This document shows positions 25,921 to 33,850 of a DNA stretch of 64,000 bases, piece by piece. Made by a program: the position numbers and the translations under genes. The notes below the pieces were generated by a model that made no database searches, had not been told where the DNA came from, and worked only from the letters and a program-made list of their open reading frames with translations. Position 1 is the first letter of the stretch; each line of letters starts with the position of its first letter. The DNA is from UBA10649 sp965227045 (GTDB lineage: Bacteria; Actinomycetota; Actinomycetes; S36-B12), in NCBI GenBank assembly GCA_965227045.1, contig OZ245718.1, forward strand, positions 434,001-498,000, written 5' to 3'.

Positions 25921-27690
25921 ATGCGCGTCCGTATCGCCGCCGTCGTTGTCGTCGGAGCGGTAGGTGCCGCACTTCTGACGGTCCCTGCGACTCTCGCGCA
26001 GGCTGACGTCACACAGTCGTTCTCCTACACCGGGTCAGCCGAGACCTTCACCATCCCGGCCAACGCGACCTCGGTCACGATCACGGCGATCGGCGGTGGA
26101 GGCGGCGGCTACAACGACGGAGACAGCAGCGGCCCCAACGGAGGCAATGGCGCGCAGGTCACTGCCACCTACACCGTTCCATCAGGAACGGTCCTCACGA
26201 TCAAGGTCGGAGCAGGCGGCGGTACCGGGGACATCCCGCGTCAGTCCCAAGGCGGGGCAGCGACGGCGGTGACCGGCACCGGAGTGACCGTGGTTGCCGG
26301 AGGCGGCGGTGGTTCGGGACCAGGCGCCGAGGGTGGTAGTGGTGCCGCGAGTAGCACGGCGGCCGGTGGTAACGGCAGCAGTGGCAACTACTCGGGCTTC
26401 GGCGCAAGCGGCAGTGGTACCGGTGGCAATGGCAGCCCGTACCCGGGTGGCTGTGGCTCGGCGGTCGACCTGATTGGCGCCGCCGGCGGAGCCGGTTCGG
26501 CAAACGGCGCCAATGGCGCATCACCGCCGGTGGGAGCGGGCGGTGGCGGCTTCGGCGGCGGCAACGGCGGTACGTCGGGCACCGGCCAGCTCGGCGGATC
26601 CTCGGCGAGCTTCAGCAATGCCAGCTCGGGCGAGGGGGGAGGCGGCGATGGCGCCGGCTTCGGTGGCGGCGGCGGTGGCTACGCGGGCGGCGGTGGCGGT
26701 GGCTACGGCGGCGGTGGCGGCGCAGCGAACTGCGGCAGCTCGGGCGCCGGCGGCGCGGGAGGTTCCTTCTCGAACGGTTCCTCCGTGACCTTCGCTCCGG
26801 CGAGCAACGGCGCCCAGTCCTCGACGAGCATCGTCGCCGGCAACGGATCGGTGACGATCGTCGTGACGCAGGGTGCGGCTCCCACGCCCACCCCGACGCC
26901 CACGCCGACCAGCGAACCCACTCCTACGCCCACACCGACCGTGACCCCGACTCCCTCGGCAACACCCACGCCGACACCGACCGAGCTCCTGCCCGGCACC
27001 GGCACGATCGTCGTCAACGGCGCATCGGTTCCCGTCACCGTCGAGCCGACCCCGGACGGGTCTGGCCTCGTGGTCGTCGGAGCCGGCATACGGATCGTCA
27101 TCGACGCGGTCGGCCCGACCGGTGCACCGCTGCCGCTCGCGCCAGACGGCTCGCTCGTGCTGTCGCAGTCCGGCGAGTTCACGATGAGCGGGACCGGCTT
27201 CGACCCGTCGAGCACGGTCACCCTCTTCATGTTCTCGACGCCGATCCAGCTGGGAACACTTCCGGTCGGCAAGAACGGCCAGGTCTCGGGCTCCGCACTC
27301 ATCCCAGGAGCCACGGCGACGGGAAGTCACACGATCCAGGCGATCGGCACCGGTGCTGATGGCAAGCCGCTGACCTTGTCACTCGGCGTCACCGTGCTCA
27401 CGCCGCCCGCGGCGCGAGGTGCGAATCCGACGGTCTCGCTGGCGAAGCAGTCGGCAAAGTCCGCAGGCGCGTCGTTCCAGGTGAACGCGTCGGGCGTGCA
27501 GGCACGTTGCGCCGTGACCTTCTGGACGCGTGGTTCGTCGGTAGAAGCCAAGTCAGGTGTCGCGGGTCGGGCTTCGGCAACGCTCACGGCGCCGAACGCG
27601 AAGGGCCGTTGGGCGGTCACCGCGAAGGTGTCAGGCACCGGCTGCGAGCGCATCACAGCGAAGACCTACGTGCGCGTCAGCGCCAACTGA
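25921..27690 (+). CDS. Exported glycine-rich repeat surface protein
   Basis: A 589-residue protein with a Sec signal (VVVVGAVGAALLTVPATLAQ). A beta-rich start (FSYTGSAETFTIPANATSVT) leads into a glycine-rich region (about residues 60-290) resembling glycine-rich/PE-PGRS-like proteins. A TP-rich linker (about 318-355) follows, then two Ig-like or beta-sandwich domains, the last with a Cys pair. No LPXTG motif or C-terminal anchor is visible, so it may be released or held non-covalently. GTGAGG precedes the start. The RTX gene follows by 10 bases. Confidence 0.82.
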   Translation: MRVRIAAVVVVGAVGAALLTVPATLAQADVTQSFSYTGSAETFTIPANATSVTITAIGGGGGGYNDGDSSGPNGGNGAQVTATYTVPSGTVLTIKVGAGGGTGDIPRQSQGGAATAVTGTGVTVVAGGGGGSGPGAEGGSGAASSTAAGGNGSSGNYSGFGASGSGTGGNGSPYPGGCGSAVDLIGAAGGAGSANGANGASPPVGAGGGGFGGGNGGTSGTGQLGGSSASFSNASSGEGGGGDGAGFGGGGGGYAGGGGGGYGGGGGAANCGSSGAGGAGGSFSNGSSVTFAPASNGAQSSTSIVAGNGSVTIVVTQGAAPTPTPTPTPTSEPTPTPTPTVTPTPSATPTPTPTELLPGTGTIVVNGASVPVTVEPTPDGSGLVVVGAGIRIVIDAVGPTGAPLPLAPDGSLVLSQSGEFTMSGTGFDPSSTVTLFMFSTPIQLGTLPVGKNGQVSGSALIPGATATGSHTIQAIGTGADGKPLTLSLGVTVLTPPAARGANPTVSLAKQSAKSAGASFQVNASGVQARCAVTFWTRGSSVEAKSGVAGRASATLTAPNAKGRWAVTAKVSGTGCERITAKTYVRVSAN

Positions 27691-27700
27691 GGTGAAGAAG

Positions 27701-28333
27701 ATGTCTCGATCTCGGCGAGTTGCCGGACTTGTCGCCCCATTCGCGATCGTGGCAACGATCATGGCGGTCGCAGTGAGTCCCGTGTCTGCGGCGCCGGCTG
27801 CCAAGGAGAAGTGCACCATCGTAGGGACGTCGCTCGCTGACTATCTCGTCGGTACGAGTGGGCGCGATGTCATCTGCGGACTCGGGGGAGCGGACGTCAT
27901 CCGCGGTCTCGGTGGCAATGACGTGATCCTGGGCGGACGCGGTCACGATCTCCTGATCGGGGGGTCGGGGAGGGACTCGATCTTCGGTGGACGAGGAAAC
28001 GATGAACTCACCCCGGGCATTGGAGCCCAGGTGTTCGAGTATCGAATCGTCAACGACTCCCGAGATTTCCTCAACGTTCGCGTGGCCGGAGGCGAAGGAT
28101 GCGTGCTCGGCGGCGACTTCAGCCGTCCGCTGGCCCCCTTGTCTTCGTTTGGCACGGCGGTTCGAATCGACGGAACGTGCGATAAGTCGGCACCGATCAG
28201 AGTGTCAGCGGTCGGCCTCGACTGCACGTTGTCCACAGACGAGCAGATTTGCCAGGGAAAGTTCTTCGCGAGGTACACCCTGCGGCCCGACGGCATCACG
28301 GTTGCACTCAGCGCCGGCGCGACCGGGGGCTAA
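27701..28333 (+). CDS. Exported RTX-type (hemolysin-type calcium-binding) protein B
   Basis: A 210-residue protein with a Sec signal (VAPFAIVATIMAVAVSPVSA), then hemolysin-type repeats (LVGTSGRDVICGLGGADVIR ... GGSGRDSIFGGRGNDEL) and a C-terminal domain of about 110 residues with four Cys. The repeat region closely matches that of the protein at 22746-23519, but the C-terminal domains differ. It starts 10 bases after the glycine-rich protein gene, so the two are likely one transcript. Function unknown; Ca2+ binding is inferred. Confidence 0.82.
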   Translation: MSRSRRVAGLVAPFAIVATIMAVAVSPVSAAPAAKEKCTIVGTSLADYLVGTSGRDVICGLGGADVIRGLGGNDVILGGRGHDLLIGGSGRDSIFGGRGNDELTPGIGAQVFEYRIVNDSRDFLNVRVAGGEGCVLGGDFSRPLAPLSSFGTAVRIDGTCDKSAPIRVSAVGLDCTLSTDEQICQGKFFARYTLRPDGITVALSAGATGG

Positions 28334-28356
28334 ACGGACGCTGCGAGACTTGGCTC

Positions 28357-28689
28357 ATGACGCATGACGCGGTCGGCCCGCCGTTCGATCAGCTCCTGGC
28401 AACCGCGGAGTCGGTCGCCGATGCGCGTCCCGACGTGGACAGGGCGACCGTGCGCGAGGTATTCCTCGAGGCGGCAACCCTGCTCGACAACGGCCTCGCG
28501 CTCGAGGGGCTCGACAGACACGACGCACGCGTCGTTGTCGCTGGTCTGTGCATCGATCTCGTTGCCGAGGATCCCGGTGCTGCGATCCGCGCCCGCGCCC
28601 GCGCAGTGATCGAGGTACCGGAAGACCTGCACGACCCGAGAGGGGCATCCGCGGCGTACCTCGTCGCGGCGGGAATCCTGCAGCTCTGA
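28357..28689 (+). CDS. Hypothetical protein, 110 residues
   Basis: A small, mostly helical acidic protein (FDQLLATAESVADARPDVDR ... GASAAYLVAAGILQL) without membrane segments or a signal. It has the codon use of its neighbours and follows the RTX gene by 23 bases. No family is recognised. Confidence 0.6.
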   Translation: MTHDAVGPPFDQLLATAESVADARPDVDRATVREVFLEAATLLDNGLALEGLDRHDARVVVAGLCIDLVAEDPGAAIRARARAVIEVPEDLHDPRGASAAYLVAAGILQL

Positions 28690-28746
28690 GGATAGAAGGC
28701 ATGCGCGAGTCACTGATTCGCCTGCACGCCGTTGTTACCCTCGACC

Positions 28747-29181
28747 ATGGCCACCACGAAGAAGACCGCCTCCAGCGGGTTCAGCGCCGAGGAGCGTGCC
28801 GCGATGAAGGCGGCCGCCGCCGAGCGGAAGGCGTCTCAGAAGCAGGAGGACCTCGACAAGGCCCTGGCCGAGGCGATCTCTAAGCTCCCCGCTGACGAAA
28901 GGAAGATGGCGAAGGAGATCGACGCGATCATTCGCGCGAACGCCCCGATGCTCGCCTCGAAGACCTACTACGGCATGCCCGGGTGGGCGCTCGATGGCAA
29001 GGTCTGCATCTTCATGTCGCCGGCGAGCAAGTTCAAGACCCGCTACTGCACCATCGGCTTCGAGGGAGTCGCGAACCTCGACGACGGCAACATGTGGCCG
29101 ACGTCGTTCGCGATCCTGGAGATCGGGCCGGCCGAGAAGAAGAAGATCACCGCCCTCGTGAAGAAGGCAGTCTCGACGTAG
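28747..29181 (+). CDS. DUF1801/YdhG-like protein
   Basis: A 144-residue protein with a charged helical N-terminus (AMKAAAAERKASQKQEDLDK) and the DUF1801-type core SKTYYGMPGWALDGKVCIFM followed by FKTRYCTIGF. DUF1801 domains are small, single-domain proteins related to the frataxin-like YdhG fold, with no settled function. Cytoplasmic. ATG 28747. Confidence 0.8.
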   Translation: MATTKKTASSGFSAEERAAMKAAAAERKASQKQEDLDKALAEAISKLPADERKMAKEIDAIIRANAPMLASKTYYGMPGWALDGKVCIFMSPASKFKTRYCTIGFEGVANLDDGNMWPTSFAILEIGPAEKKKITALVKKAVST

Positions 29182-29274
29182 TCAGTTCGTACGGTCGCGT
29201 ATTGACTCGTGGCTGCTGGACGGCACGTGCTGCGGCCATTTTGCGCAGGCGCCGACGATGGGCGATCATCCGGT

Positions 29275-29997
29275 GTGCATCTGTCGCGAGTGACCGTTGT
29301 CGGGATCGTCGCCCTGTTCGCCGTCATGGTTGGAGGCGGCTCGGCGATGGCGGGAGGTGTCGCGGGGCGCTCCTGCGACCTGAGCGCGAAGGTGACGTGC
29401 CGGGGCGGGGACCTGCACGGCCGGGACTTGAGAGCGCATGATCTATCGGGCGCTGATCTTCGGCGGGCCGACCTGCGCGGCGCGATCCTTCGCAACATGG
29501 ACCTGCGCGGTGCAAACCTACGGTTCGCGAACCTGCGGGGTGCTGACATGCGCGGAGCCCGGCTCGGCTCGGCCGCCGCTGGGACGCGCGCCGCGCCGGC
29601 CTGCGCGCCCACCTGTGCTGGTGCTGACCTGACCGGAGCTGACCTCACCGGCGTCCTCCTCATCGACGCGGAACTGATCGGAACCAACCTGTCCGGTGCG
29701 AACCTGACCAATGCGAACCTGTCCGGCGCGTCGGCGGGCAACGCAAACTTCTCGAGCGCGACGCTGGTCAGCACGAATCTGTCGGGTGTGCAGATGACCT
29801 TCGCGAACCTGACCAATGCGAACCTGTCCGGCGCGAACCTGACGAGCGCAGGCATGCTCGGCGTAATCATGAGCGGCGCGAACCTGACGAATGCGAACCT
29901 GACAGGGGCGGGACTCGTCACCGTTCCGGCTCCGACCGGTGTCATCTGGACAGGAGCCACCTGCATGAACGGGCAGTCTGGGCCGTACCCCTGCTGA
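29275..29997 (+). CDS. Exported pentapeptide-repeat protein
   Basis: A 240-residue protein with an N-terminal signal sequence (VVGIVALFAVMVGGGSAMAG) and two blocks of A(D/N)LxG pentapeptides that form a right-handed beta-helix: one in the first half (ADLRRADLRGAILRNMDLRG) and one in the second (NLSGANLTNANLSG). A Cys-containing loop (PACAPTC) separates them. Six Cys in three close pairs suit an extracytoplasmic, disulfide-bonded fold. GTG 29275 is chosen because it directly precedes the signal sequence. Function unknown. Confidence 0.82.
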   Translation: MHLSRVTVVGIVALFAVMVGGGSAMAGGVAGRSCDLSAKVTCRGGDLHGRDLRAHDLSGADLRRADLRGAILRNMDLRGANLRFANLRGADMRGARLGSAAAGTRAAPACAPTCAGADLTGADLTGVLLIDAELIGTNLSGANLTNANLSGASAGNANFSSATLVSTNLSGVQMTFANLTNANLSGANLTSAGMLGVIMSGANLTNANLTGAGLVTVPAPTGVIWTGATCMNGQSGPYPC

Positions 29998-30022
29998 AGG
30001 TCACCTGCTCCGGACGACCTTC
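29996..30022 (+). terminator. Possible hairpin terminator after the pentapeptide-repeat gene
   Basis: GAAGGTC (29996-30002) pairs with GACCTTC (30016-30022) around a 13-base loop, starting inside the stop codon. No T-tract. The rest of 30023-30120 shows no gene. Confidence 0.3.
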
Positions 30023-30120
30023 GAGCAGTCAGCAGGCGCTAGGTGAATCCGGAACCCGCCTGAGTTGCGTTGCGGCGCTCGTATGAGCCCCACACCGCAG
30101 TAGCGCGAATCTCCATTGAA

Positions 30121-30282
30121 TCAGTGCTTCGTACTGGTCAGGTTCCCAGCGATGTCGGTGGTCCACCAAGTCCGGGCGAGGAAACCCAGCAGCGCACCGA
30201 CCAGCGTGAATCCCAGCGCGATCAACGACACCTGCGCGTCCGAGACGCCAAGAAGGGCTTCACGCAAGTCGTCGATGATCAT
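30121..30282 (-). CDS. Small single-pass membrane protein, 53 residues (proposed)
   Basis: An ATG-to-TGA frame of 53 residues beginning MIIDDLREALLGVSDAQVSL, continuing through one hydrophobic helix (LIALGFTLVGALLGFLA) and ending in a short polar tail. Amphipathic helix plus transmembrane helix is a common small-protein layout. It lies downstream of, and on the same strand as, the two unrecognised genes at 30412 and 31203. No strong ribosome-binding site is seen and no family is recognised. Confidence 0.55.
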   Translation of the reverse strand: MIIDDLREALLGVSDAQVSLIALGFTLVGALLGFLARTWWTTDIAGNLTSTKH

Positions 30283-30411
30283 TCGGTCGCTCGTGCAAAG
30301 AATATTGCTGCCTCAGACCGTCCCATCTAGCCCACACCTTTCATCACACCCCCCTGCGCCGGACGTTAACGAACTCGGAGGCGAAGCGCTTGCGAATCGC
30401 CACCAGCAACG

Positions 30412-31107
30412 TCACGGAAATGCGGCACCACGTATGTCGAGCACAGCGGCGCTTGTGAGGGTTGCGAGTGCGTGGAGAGTCGGCAGCACGGGCGCGGGTG
30501 GCTTAGTGAAGTCCCAGCCGACGTAGATGGTCTCCGTGACGGCCTGAGTCGGACTCGGCACCGGACGTTGGGTCACCGGATTCACCGGCACGCCGTTGAT
30601 GAAGACACCGCTGCCGAATGTAACTCCGCTGCCGGTGTTCGGATCGAAAGGCGTCCACTCAACCGAGCCGCCACCGGGACTCTCGGCGCGTATTCGTCGA
30701 GTCTCCGTGCGAGTCTGCGCACTGAAGTCCTGATGCTTATTGACGCGCGTGAGGTCGTGGAGCAGGCCAAGTTCGGACTTACCGGGCTGATACGGCTGGT
30801 GACGCTCTACGGCGTCGTACACATCCGTAGGGACAGACGGAAAGTCCTTCGCCATTCGGCTCGCGAACCTGGAGGTATCAGGGGCGAGTGGAAAGTATGG
30901 GGATCGGTCGGACGCCTTGCCGAAGGCGTGATCAAGATCGGTCGCGGTCCAGTCCAGTACCCGCTGGCAATCCTCGATGAAGCGAGCAATGTCGTGGAGC
31001 AGATCGTCAGACATCTGCTTCGCAGTCAGATCACGCTCACACTCCGCCTCGATGGCCGCCAACTGATCCGGCAACTTCTTGAGCACCACGTCTACACGAC
31101 TCGGCAT
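30412..31107 (-). CDS. Hypothetical protein of an accessory block
   Basis: A 231-residue soluble protein: a helical N-terminal half (LKKLPDQLAAIEAECERDLT; ARFIEDCQRVLDWTATDLDH), then LGLLHDLTRVNKHQDF, a pattern recurrent in uncharacterised accessory proteins, and a beta-rich second half. ATG 31107 follows AGGGACGG. GC content is lower than in the flanking housekeeping genes. No family is recognised and no function is proposed. Confidence 0.7.
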   Translation of the reverse strand: MPSRVDVVLKKLPDQLAAIEAECERDLTAKQMSDDLLHDIARFIEDCQRVLDWTATDLDHAFGKASDRSPYFPLAPDTSRFASRMAKDFPSVPTDVYDAVERHQPYQPGKSELGLLHDLTRVNKHQDFSAQTRTETRRIRAESPGGGSVEWTPFDPNTGSGVTFGSGVFINGVPVNPVTQRPVPSPTQAVTETIYVGWDFTKPPAPVLPTLHALATLTSAAVLDIRGAAFP

Positions 31108-31202
31108 GTCCGTCCCTGTCCCTGGCGTTTGCGGTCGCATCAATCCTTGCGGAGGCGGCTCGAGTCTGGAAGTGGAGCCGACGTCCGGGCTGTGCGTTCG
31201 CG

Positions 31203-31781
31203 CTACGGCAGGGAGGCGTGATCGCCTTCGTCGTACGAACGCTCAATCTGAACACCGTCGACCATGTAGGTGATACGGAGAACCTTGACGACATTCTCAA
31301 CGGGGTCACCTGCGAGCGCGTTCGTCGCATCCACCTCAAGGCGGTTGTCTTGCGTCAACTCCTTCAGAACATCGGTCACGTCTATGAACGTCTCTTTTGC
31401 ACCGTAGAGCGCGCGAACAATTCGGAACCCGGACGTCTCCGCGATACTGGGAGGGCTCTCCGGGGGTGGAACCGCATCGACTTGTGCGGGCTGACTGGCG
31501 GTATCGAGGCTGACGACCTTCCCGTTGGTGAGCGTCGAGACGAATTTCTGTCGTCGCCATTCGATCAGCACCGCGACTAGAGCGAGGACGACGGCGACTG
31601 CGAGGAGCGCCCATGCGTTTCGTTCAGTCAACCAGGCACCAAGAAATGCCGCCGCGATTGCGGAGACGCCCTGACTCCAGTACCCCTGCACACCGAGATG
31701 GCCGAGTTCACGCCTACTAACGAAATAGTAGGTGTCGCGGCGCTGCCGAACTTCGATGGTGATTGGAGCCTGACTATTCAT
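31203..31781 (-). CDS. Membrane protein with DUF3395-like C-terminal domain
   Basis: A 192-residue protein: about 30 polar residues, two transmembrane helices (about 38-70), a Pro-rich linker, and a C-terminal domain with IVRALYGAKETFIDVTDVLK, DNRLEVDATNAL and KVLRITYMVDG. This pattern (YG...IDVT..L, then K.L.I.Y) resembles the DUF3395 domain found at the C-terminus of DnaJC11 and in some bacterial proteins; the match is from memory of the pattern, not a search. It lies near tRNA-Leu, upstream of the 30412 gene on the same strand. Confidence 0.65.
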   Translation of the reverse strand: MNSQAPITIEVRQRRDTYYFVSRRELGHLGVQGYWSQGVSAIAAAFLGAWLTERNAWALLAVAVVLALVAVLIEWRRQKFVSTLTNGKVVSLDTASQPAQVDAVPPPESPPSIAETSGFRIVRALYGAKETFIDVTDVLKELTQDNRLEVDATNALAGDPVENVVKVLRITYMVDGVQIERSYDEGDHASLP

Positions 31782-31892
31782 CGAGCATCAGTCCCTCGCC
31801 CCCGGAGTTCGATCCACCGAGCCTAAAGGCACTTGAGATGGCTTCTTGGTATTGCTACGAACTGGGCGGAAGACGGAGGGTAGACGGAACGC

Positions 31893-31918
31893 AAAAACCC
31901 CCCACTCTCGTGAGGGGG
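31893..31918 (-). terminator. Intrinsic terminator of tRNA-Leu
   Basis: On the minus strand a CCCC/GGGG stem is extended by CAC/GTG around a GAGA tetraloop and followed by TTTTT. It lies just downstream of the tRNA 3' end, a classical Rho-independent terminator and the clearest one in the window. Confidence 0.85.
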
Positions 31919-31922
31919 AGCG

Positions 31923-32008
31923 TGTCCGAGGGGGGACTTGAACCCCCATTCCCCGTAAAGGGAACTAGCACCTCAAGCTAGCGCGTCTGCCAATTCCGCC
32001 ACTCGGAC
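31923..32008 (-). tRNA. tRNA-Leu (anticodon GAG)
   Basis: An 86-base tRNA on the minus strand. The acceptor stem is GTCCGAG/CTCGGAC with discriminator A. The anticodon stem-loop is CTAGC-TTGAGGT-GCTAG, giving anticodon GAG. A long variable arm (class II, GTTCCCTTTACGGGGAAT) and the T-arm GGGGGTTCAAGTCCCCC follow. The 3' CCA is not encoded. It is flanked by a candidate promoter upstream and a T-tract terminator downstream. Confidence 0.95.
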
Positions 32009-32034
32009 GTGGTTGCACCGAATGGTGCTGGGGA

Positions 32035-32064
32035 AGCATACCCGACGTGTGACGGCCGGGTTAA
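32035..32064 (-). promoter_or_regulatory. Candidate promoter of tRNA-Leu
   Basis: On the minus strand, TTAACC (32059-32064) and TATGCT (32035-32040) are separated by 18 bases, a reasonable -35/-10 pair. It would start transcription roughly 20 bases before the mature tRNA. Confidence 0.4.
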
Positions 32065-32114
32065 TTGGCTCGTGGGGGGCTGCGTTGCGGGGGCGCGAGC
32101 GGCAGGATGTGGGC

Positions 32115-33458
32115 ATGACGACGACACCCGACACCGCTGCCTGGCAGGCCCTTCCCGATGCCGAAGGCGAGGTGGTGCAACTGACGCAGGAGCTCATCCG
32201 GATCGACTCGAGCAACTGGGGCGATTCTCCGGAGACGGTCGGCGAGGTGGAGGTCGCTGAGTACTGCGCCGAGCGGCTTCGCGAGGTGGGCTTCACACCC
32301 GAGGTGTTCTCGACCACGAGTGACAAGCGGCGCGGTGTCTACCTGCGCATTGCTGGCACCGATCCGTCTGCTGGGGCGCTACTGCTGCACGGCCACATCG
32401 ACGTGGTACCGGCGATGGCCGAGGACTGGACGCATCCGCCGTTCGAGGCGCTGCTCGACGAGGGCTTTGTATGGGGTCGCGGGGCCGTCGACATGAAGGA
32501 CATGGACGCGATGATCCTGGCGGTTGTCCGCGCGTGGGGCCGTTCGGGTGTTCGTCCACGCCGCGACGTCGTCGTGCTGTTCCTTCCCGATGAGGAGGCC
32601 GGCAGCATCCACGGCTCCCGCTGGCTCGTCGAGAACCGTCCCGAGTTCTTCGAGGGCGTCACCGAGGCGGTCGGCGAGGTCGGCGGCTTCTCGATCTCCG
32701 TGCGCGACGACCTGCGGCTGTATCCGATCCAGACGGCGGAGAAGGGGATCCGCTGGATCCGCCTGACTGCCAAGGGCATGGCCGGTCACGGCTCGATGAT
32801 CAACAACGACAACTCGGTGACCGCGCTGTGTGAAGCGGTGACGAAGGTCGGCAATCACCAGTGGCCGGTGCGGCGCACGAAGACCGTCGACAGGTTCCTC
32901 GAGGAGCTGTCAGAGGCGTACGGCGTCGACCTGAACGCGGGGGAGATGGACACGGTGCTCAAGGCGCTGGGGACCCTCGGCTCGCTCGTTGGCGCGACGC
33001 TGCAGAACACCGCGAACCCGACGATGCTGGGCGCGGGCTACAAGCACAACGTCATCCCGGGGGAGGCATGGGCCAACATCGACGGTCGCGTGCTGCCCGG
33101 CTATGAGGACGAGTTCGAGTCGACCATCCGCCAGATCGTCGGCGATGCCATCTCGATGGAGTCGCTGGTCGAGGACGACGCGATCGAGGCGCCGTTCGAC
33201 ACTGCGACGGTTGACCTGATGGCATCGGTGCTGCGCGCGGAGGATCCCGGTGCTCGCGCGGTGCCGTACATGATCTCCGGGGGCACCGACGCGAAGGCGT
33301 TCAATCGCATCGGCATCGACTGCTACGGATTCAGCCCGCTGCAGATGCCGGCCGACCTCGACTACTGGCGGCTGTTCCACGGCGTAGACGAGCGAGTGCC
33401 GGTCGACGGCCTGAAGTTCGGCGTGCGGGTGCTCGACCGGTTCCTGCGCTCGTGCTGA
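32115..33458 (+). CDS. M20 family metallopeptidase/deacylase
   Basis: A 447-residue M20/M25/M40 hydrolase with a binuclear zinc site: LLLHGHIDVVPA (His), WGRGAVDMKD (bridging Asp), LPDEEAGS (general base Glu plus ligand Glu), and a C-terminal ligand His in YWRLFHGVDE. The dimerisation domain is inserted in the middle (AKGMAGHGSM). It hydrolyses a peptide or N-acyl amino acid; the substrate is not known. ATG 32115 is preferred over 32013, which would run upstream into the tRNA promoter region. The next gene overlaps its 3' end by 7 bases. Confidence 0.9.
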   Translation: MTTTPDTAAWQALPDAEGEVVQLTQELIRIDSSNWGDSPETVGEVEVAEYCAERLREVGFTPEVFSTTSDKRRGVYLRIAGTDPSAGALLLHGHIDVVPAMAEDWTHPPFEALLDEGFVWGRGAVDMKDMDAMILAVVRAWGRSGVRPRRDVVVLFLPDEEAGSIHGSRWLVENRPEFFEGVTEAVGEVGGFSISVRDDLRLYPIQTAEKGIRWIRLTAKGMAGHGSMINNDNSVTALCEAVTKVGNHQWPVRRTKTVDRFLEELSEAYGVDLNAGEMDTVLKALGTLGSLVGATLQNTANPTMLGAGYKHNVIPGEAWANIDGRVLPGYEDEFESTIRQIVGDAISMESLVEDDAIEAPFDTATVDLMASVLRAEDPGARAVPYMISGGTDAKAFNRIGIDCYGFSPLQMPADLDYWRLFHGVDERVPVDGLKFGVRVLDRFLRSC

Positions 33459-33811
33459 TCTATCACCTGTCGACCGCTTCTGACTGGGAGGCCGCTCAGG
33501 CCGCCGGGACGTACGAGATCTCGACGCGGGGGATGACGCTTGCGGAGGTGGGTTTCATTCACGCATCGACGGCTGAGCAGGTCGACGGAGTCGCGGAGAT
33601 GTTCTACCTCGACTGCGAGGAGGAGTTGGTGGTGCTCGTCGTCGACGTCGACGCGCTCGCGGACGCTGGTGTGCCAGTGAAGTTCGAGGAGATCGATGGC
33701 GGCCAGGTCTTCCCGCACATCTATGCGCCGCTGCCGTCGGACCTGGTGGCCGAGGTTCGCGCCGCGTCCTTCGATGAGAATGACCGCTTCGTGGTGACCC
33801 CCGCGCTCTAG
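33452..33811 (+). CDS. DUF952 family protein
   Basis: A 119-residue protein of the DUF952 family, recognisable by IYHLSTASDWEAAQAAGTYE at the N-terminus, GFIHASTAEQV and GQVFPHIYAPLP. The family has an ADP-ribosyltransferase-like fold without proven activity. GTG 33452 overlaps the M20 gene by 7 bases, so translation is coupled. Confidence 0.88.
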   Translation: MLIYHLSTASDWEAAQAAGTYEISTRGMTLAEVGFIHASTAEQVDGVAEMFYLDCEEELVVLVVDVDALADAGVPVKFEEIDGGQVFPHIYAPLPSDLVAEVRAASFDENDRFVVTPAL

Positions 33812-33822
33812 ACAGGCGACAT

Positions 33823-33850
33823 CCTCAATACACATCGATGTGTATTGAGG
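33823..33850. promoter_or_regulatory. Perfect 28-bp palindrome, candidate VapB(C) operator
   Basis: Bases 33823-33850 form a perfect palindrome centred on ATCGAT with half-site CAATACACAT. A further direct copy of TGTATTG lies at 33851-33857, exactly 10 bases after the one at 33841, so the half-sites fall on one face of the helix. VapB-type antitoxins autoregulate through such repeats. The ATG used as the antitoxin start (33838) lies inside the palindrome. Confidence 0.7.

Noticed and set aside
26080..26790. Short repeated GGC-rich units resembling a CRISPR or satellite array
   Set aside because: They encode the glycine-rich region of the protein at 25921 and keep the reading frame; there are no regular spacers.
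31923..32008. tRNA-Leu as an integration site with att repeats
   Set aside because: No second copy of the tRNA 3' end and no integrase gene are in the window, so an integrated element cannot be claimed.
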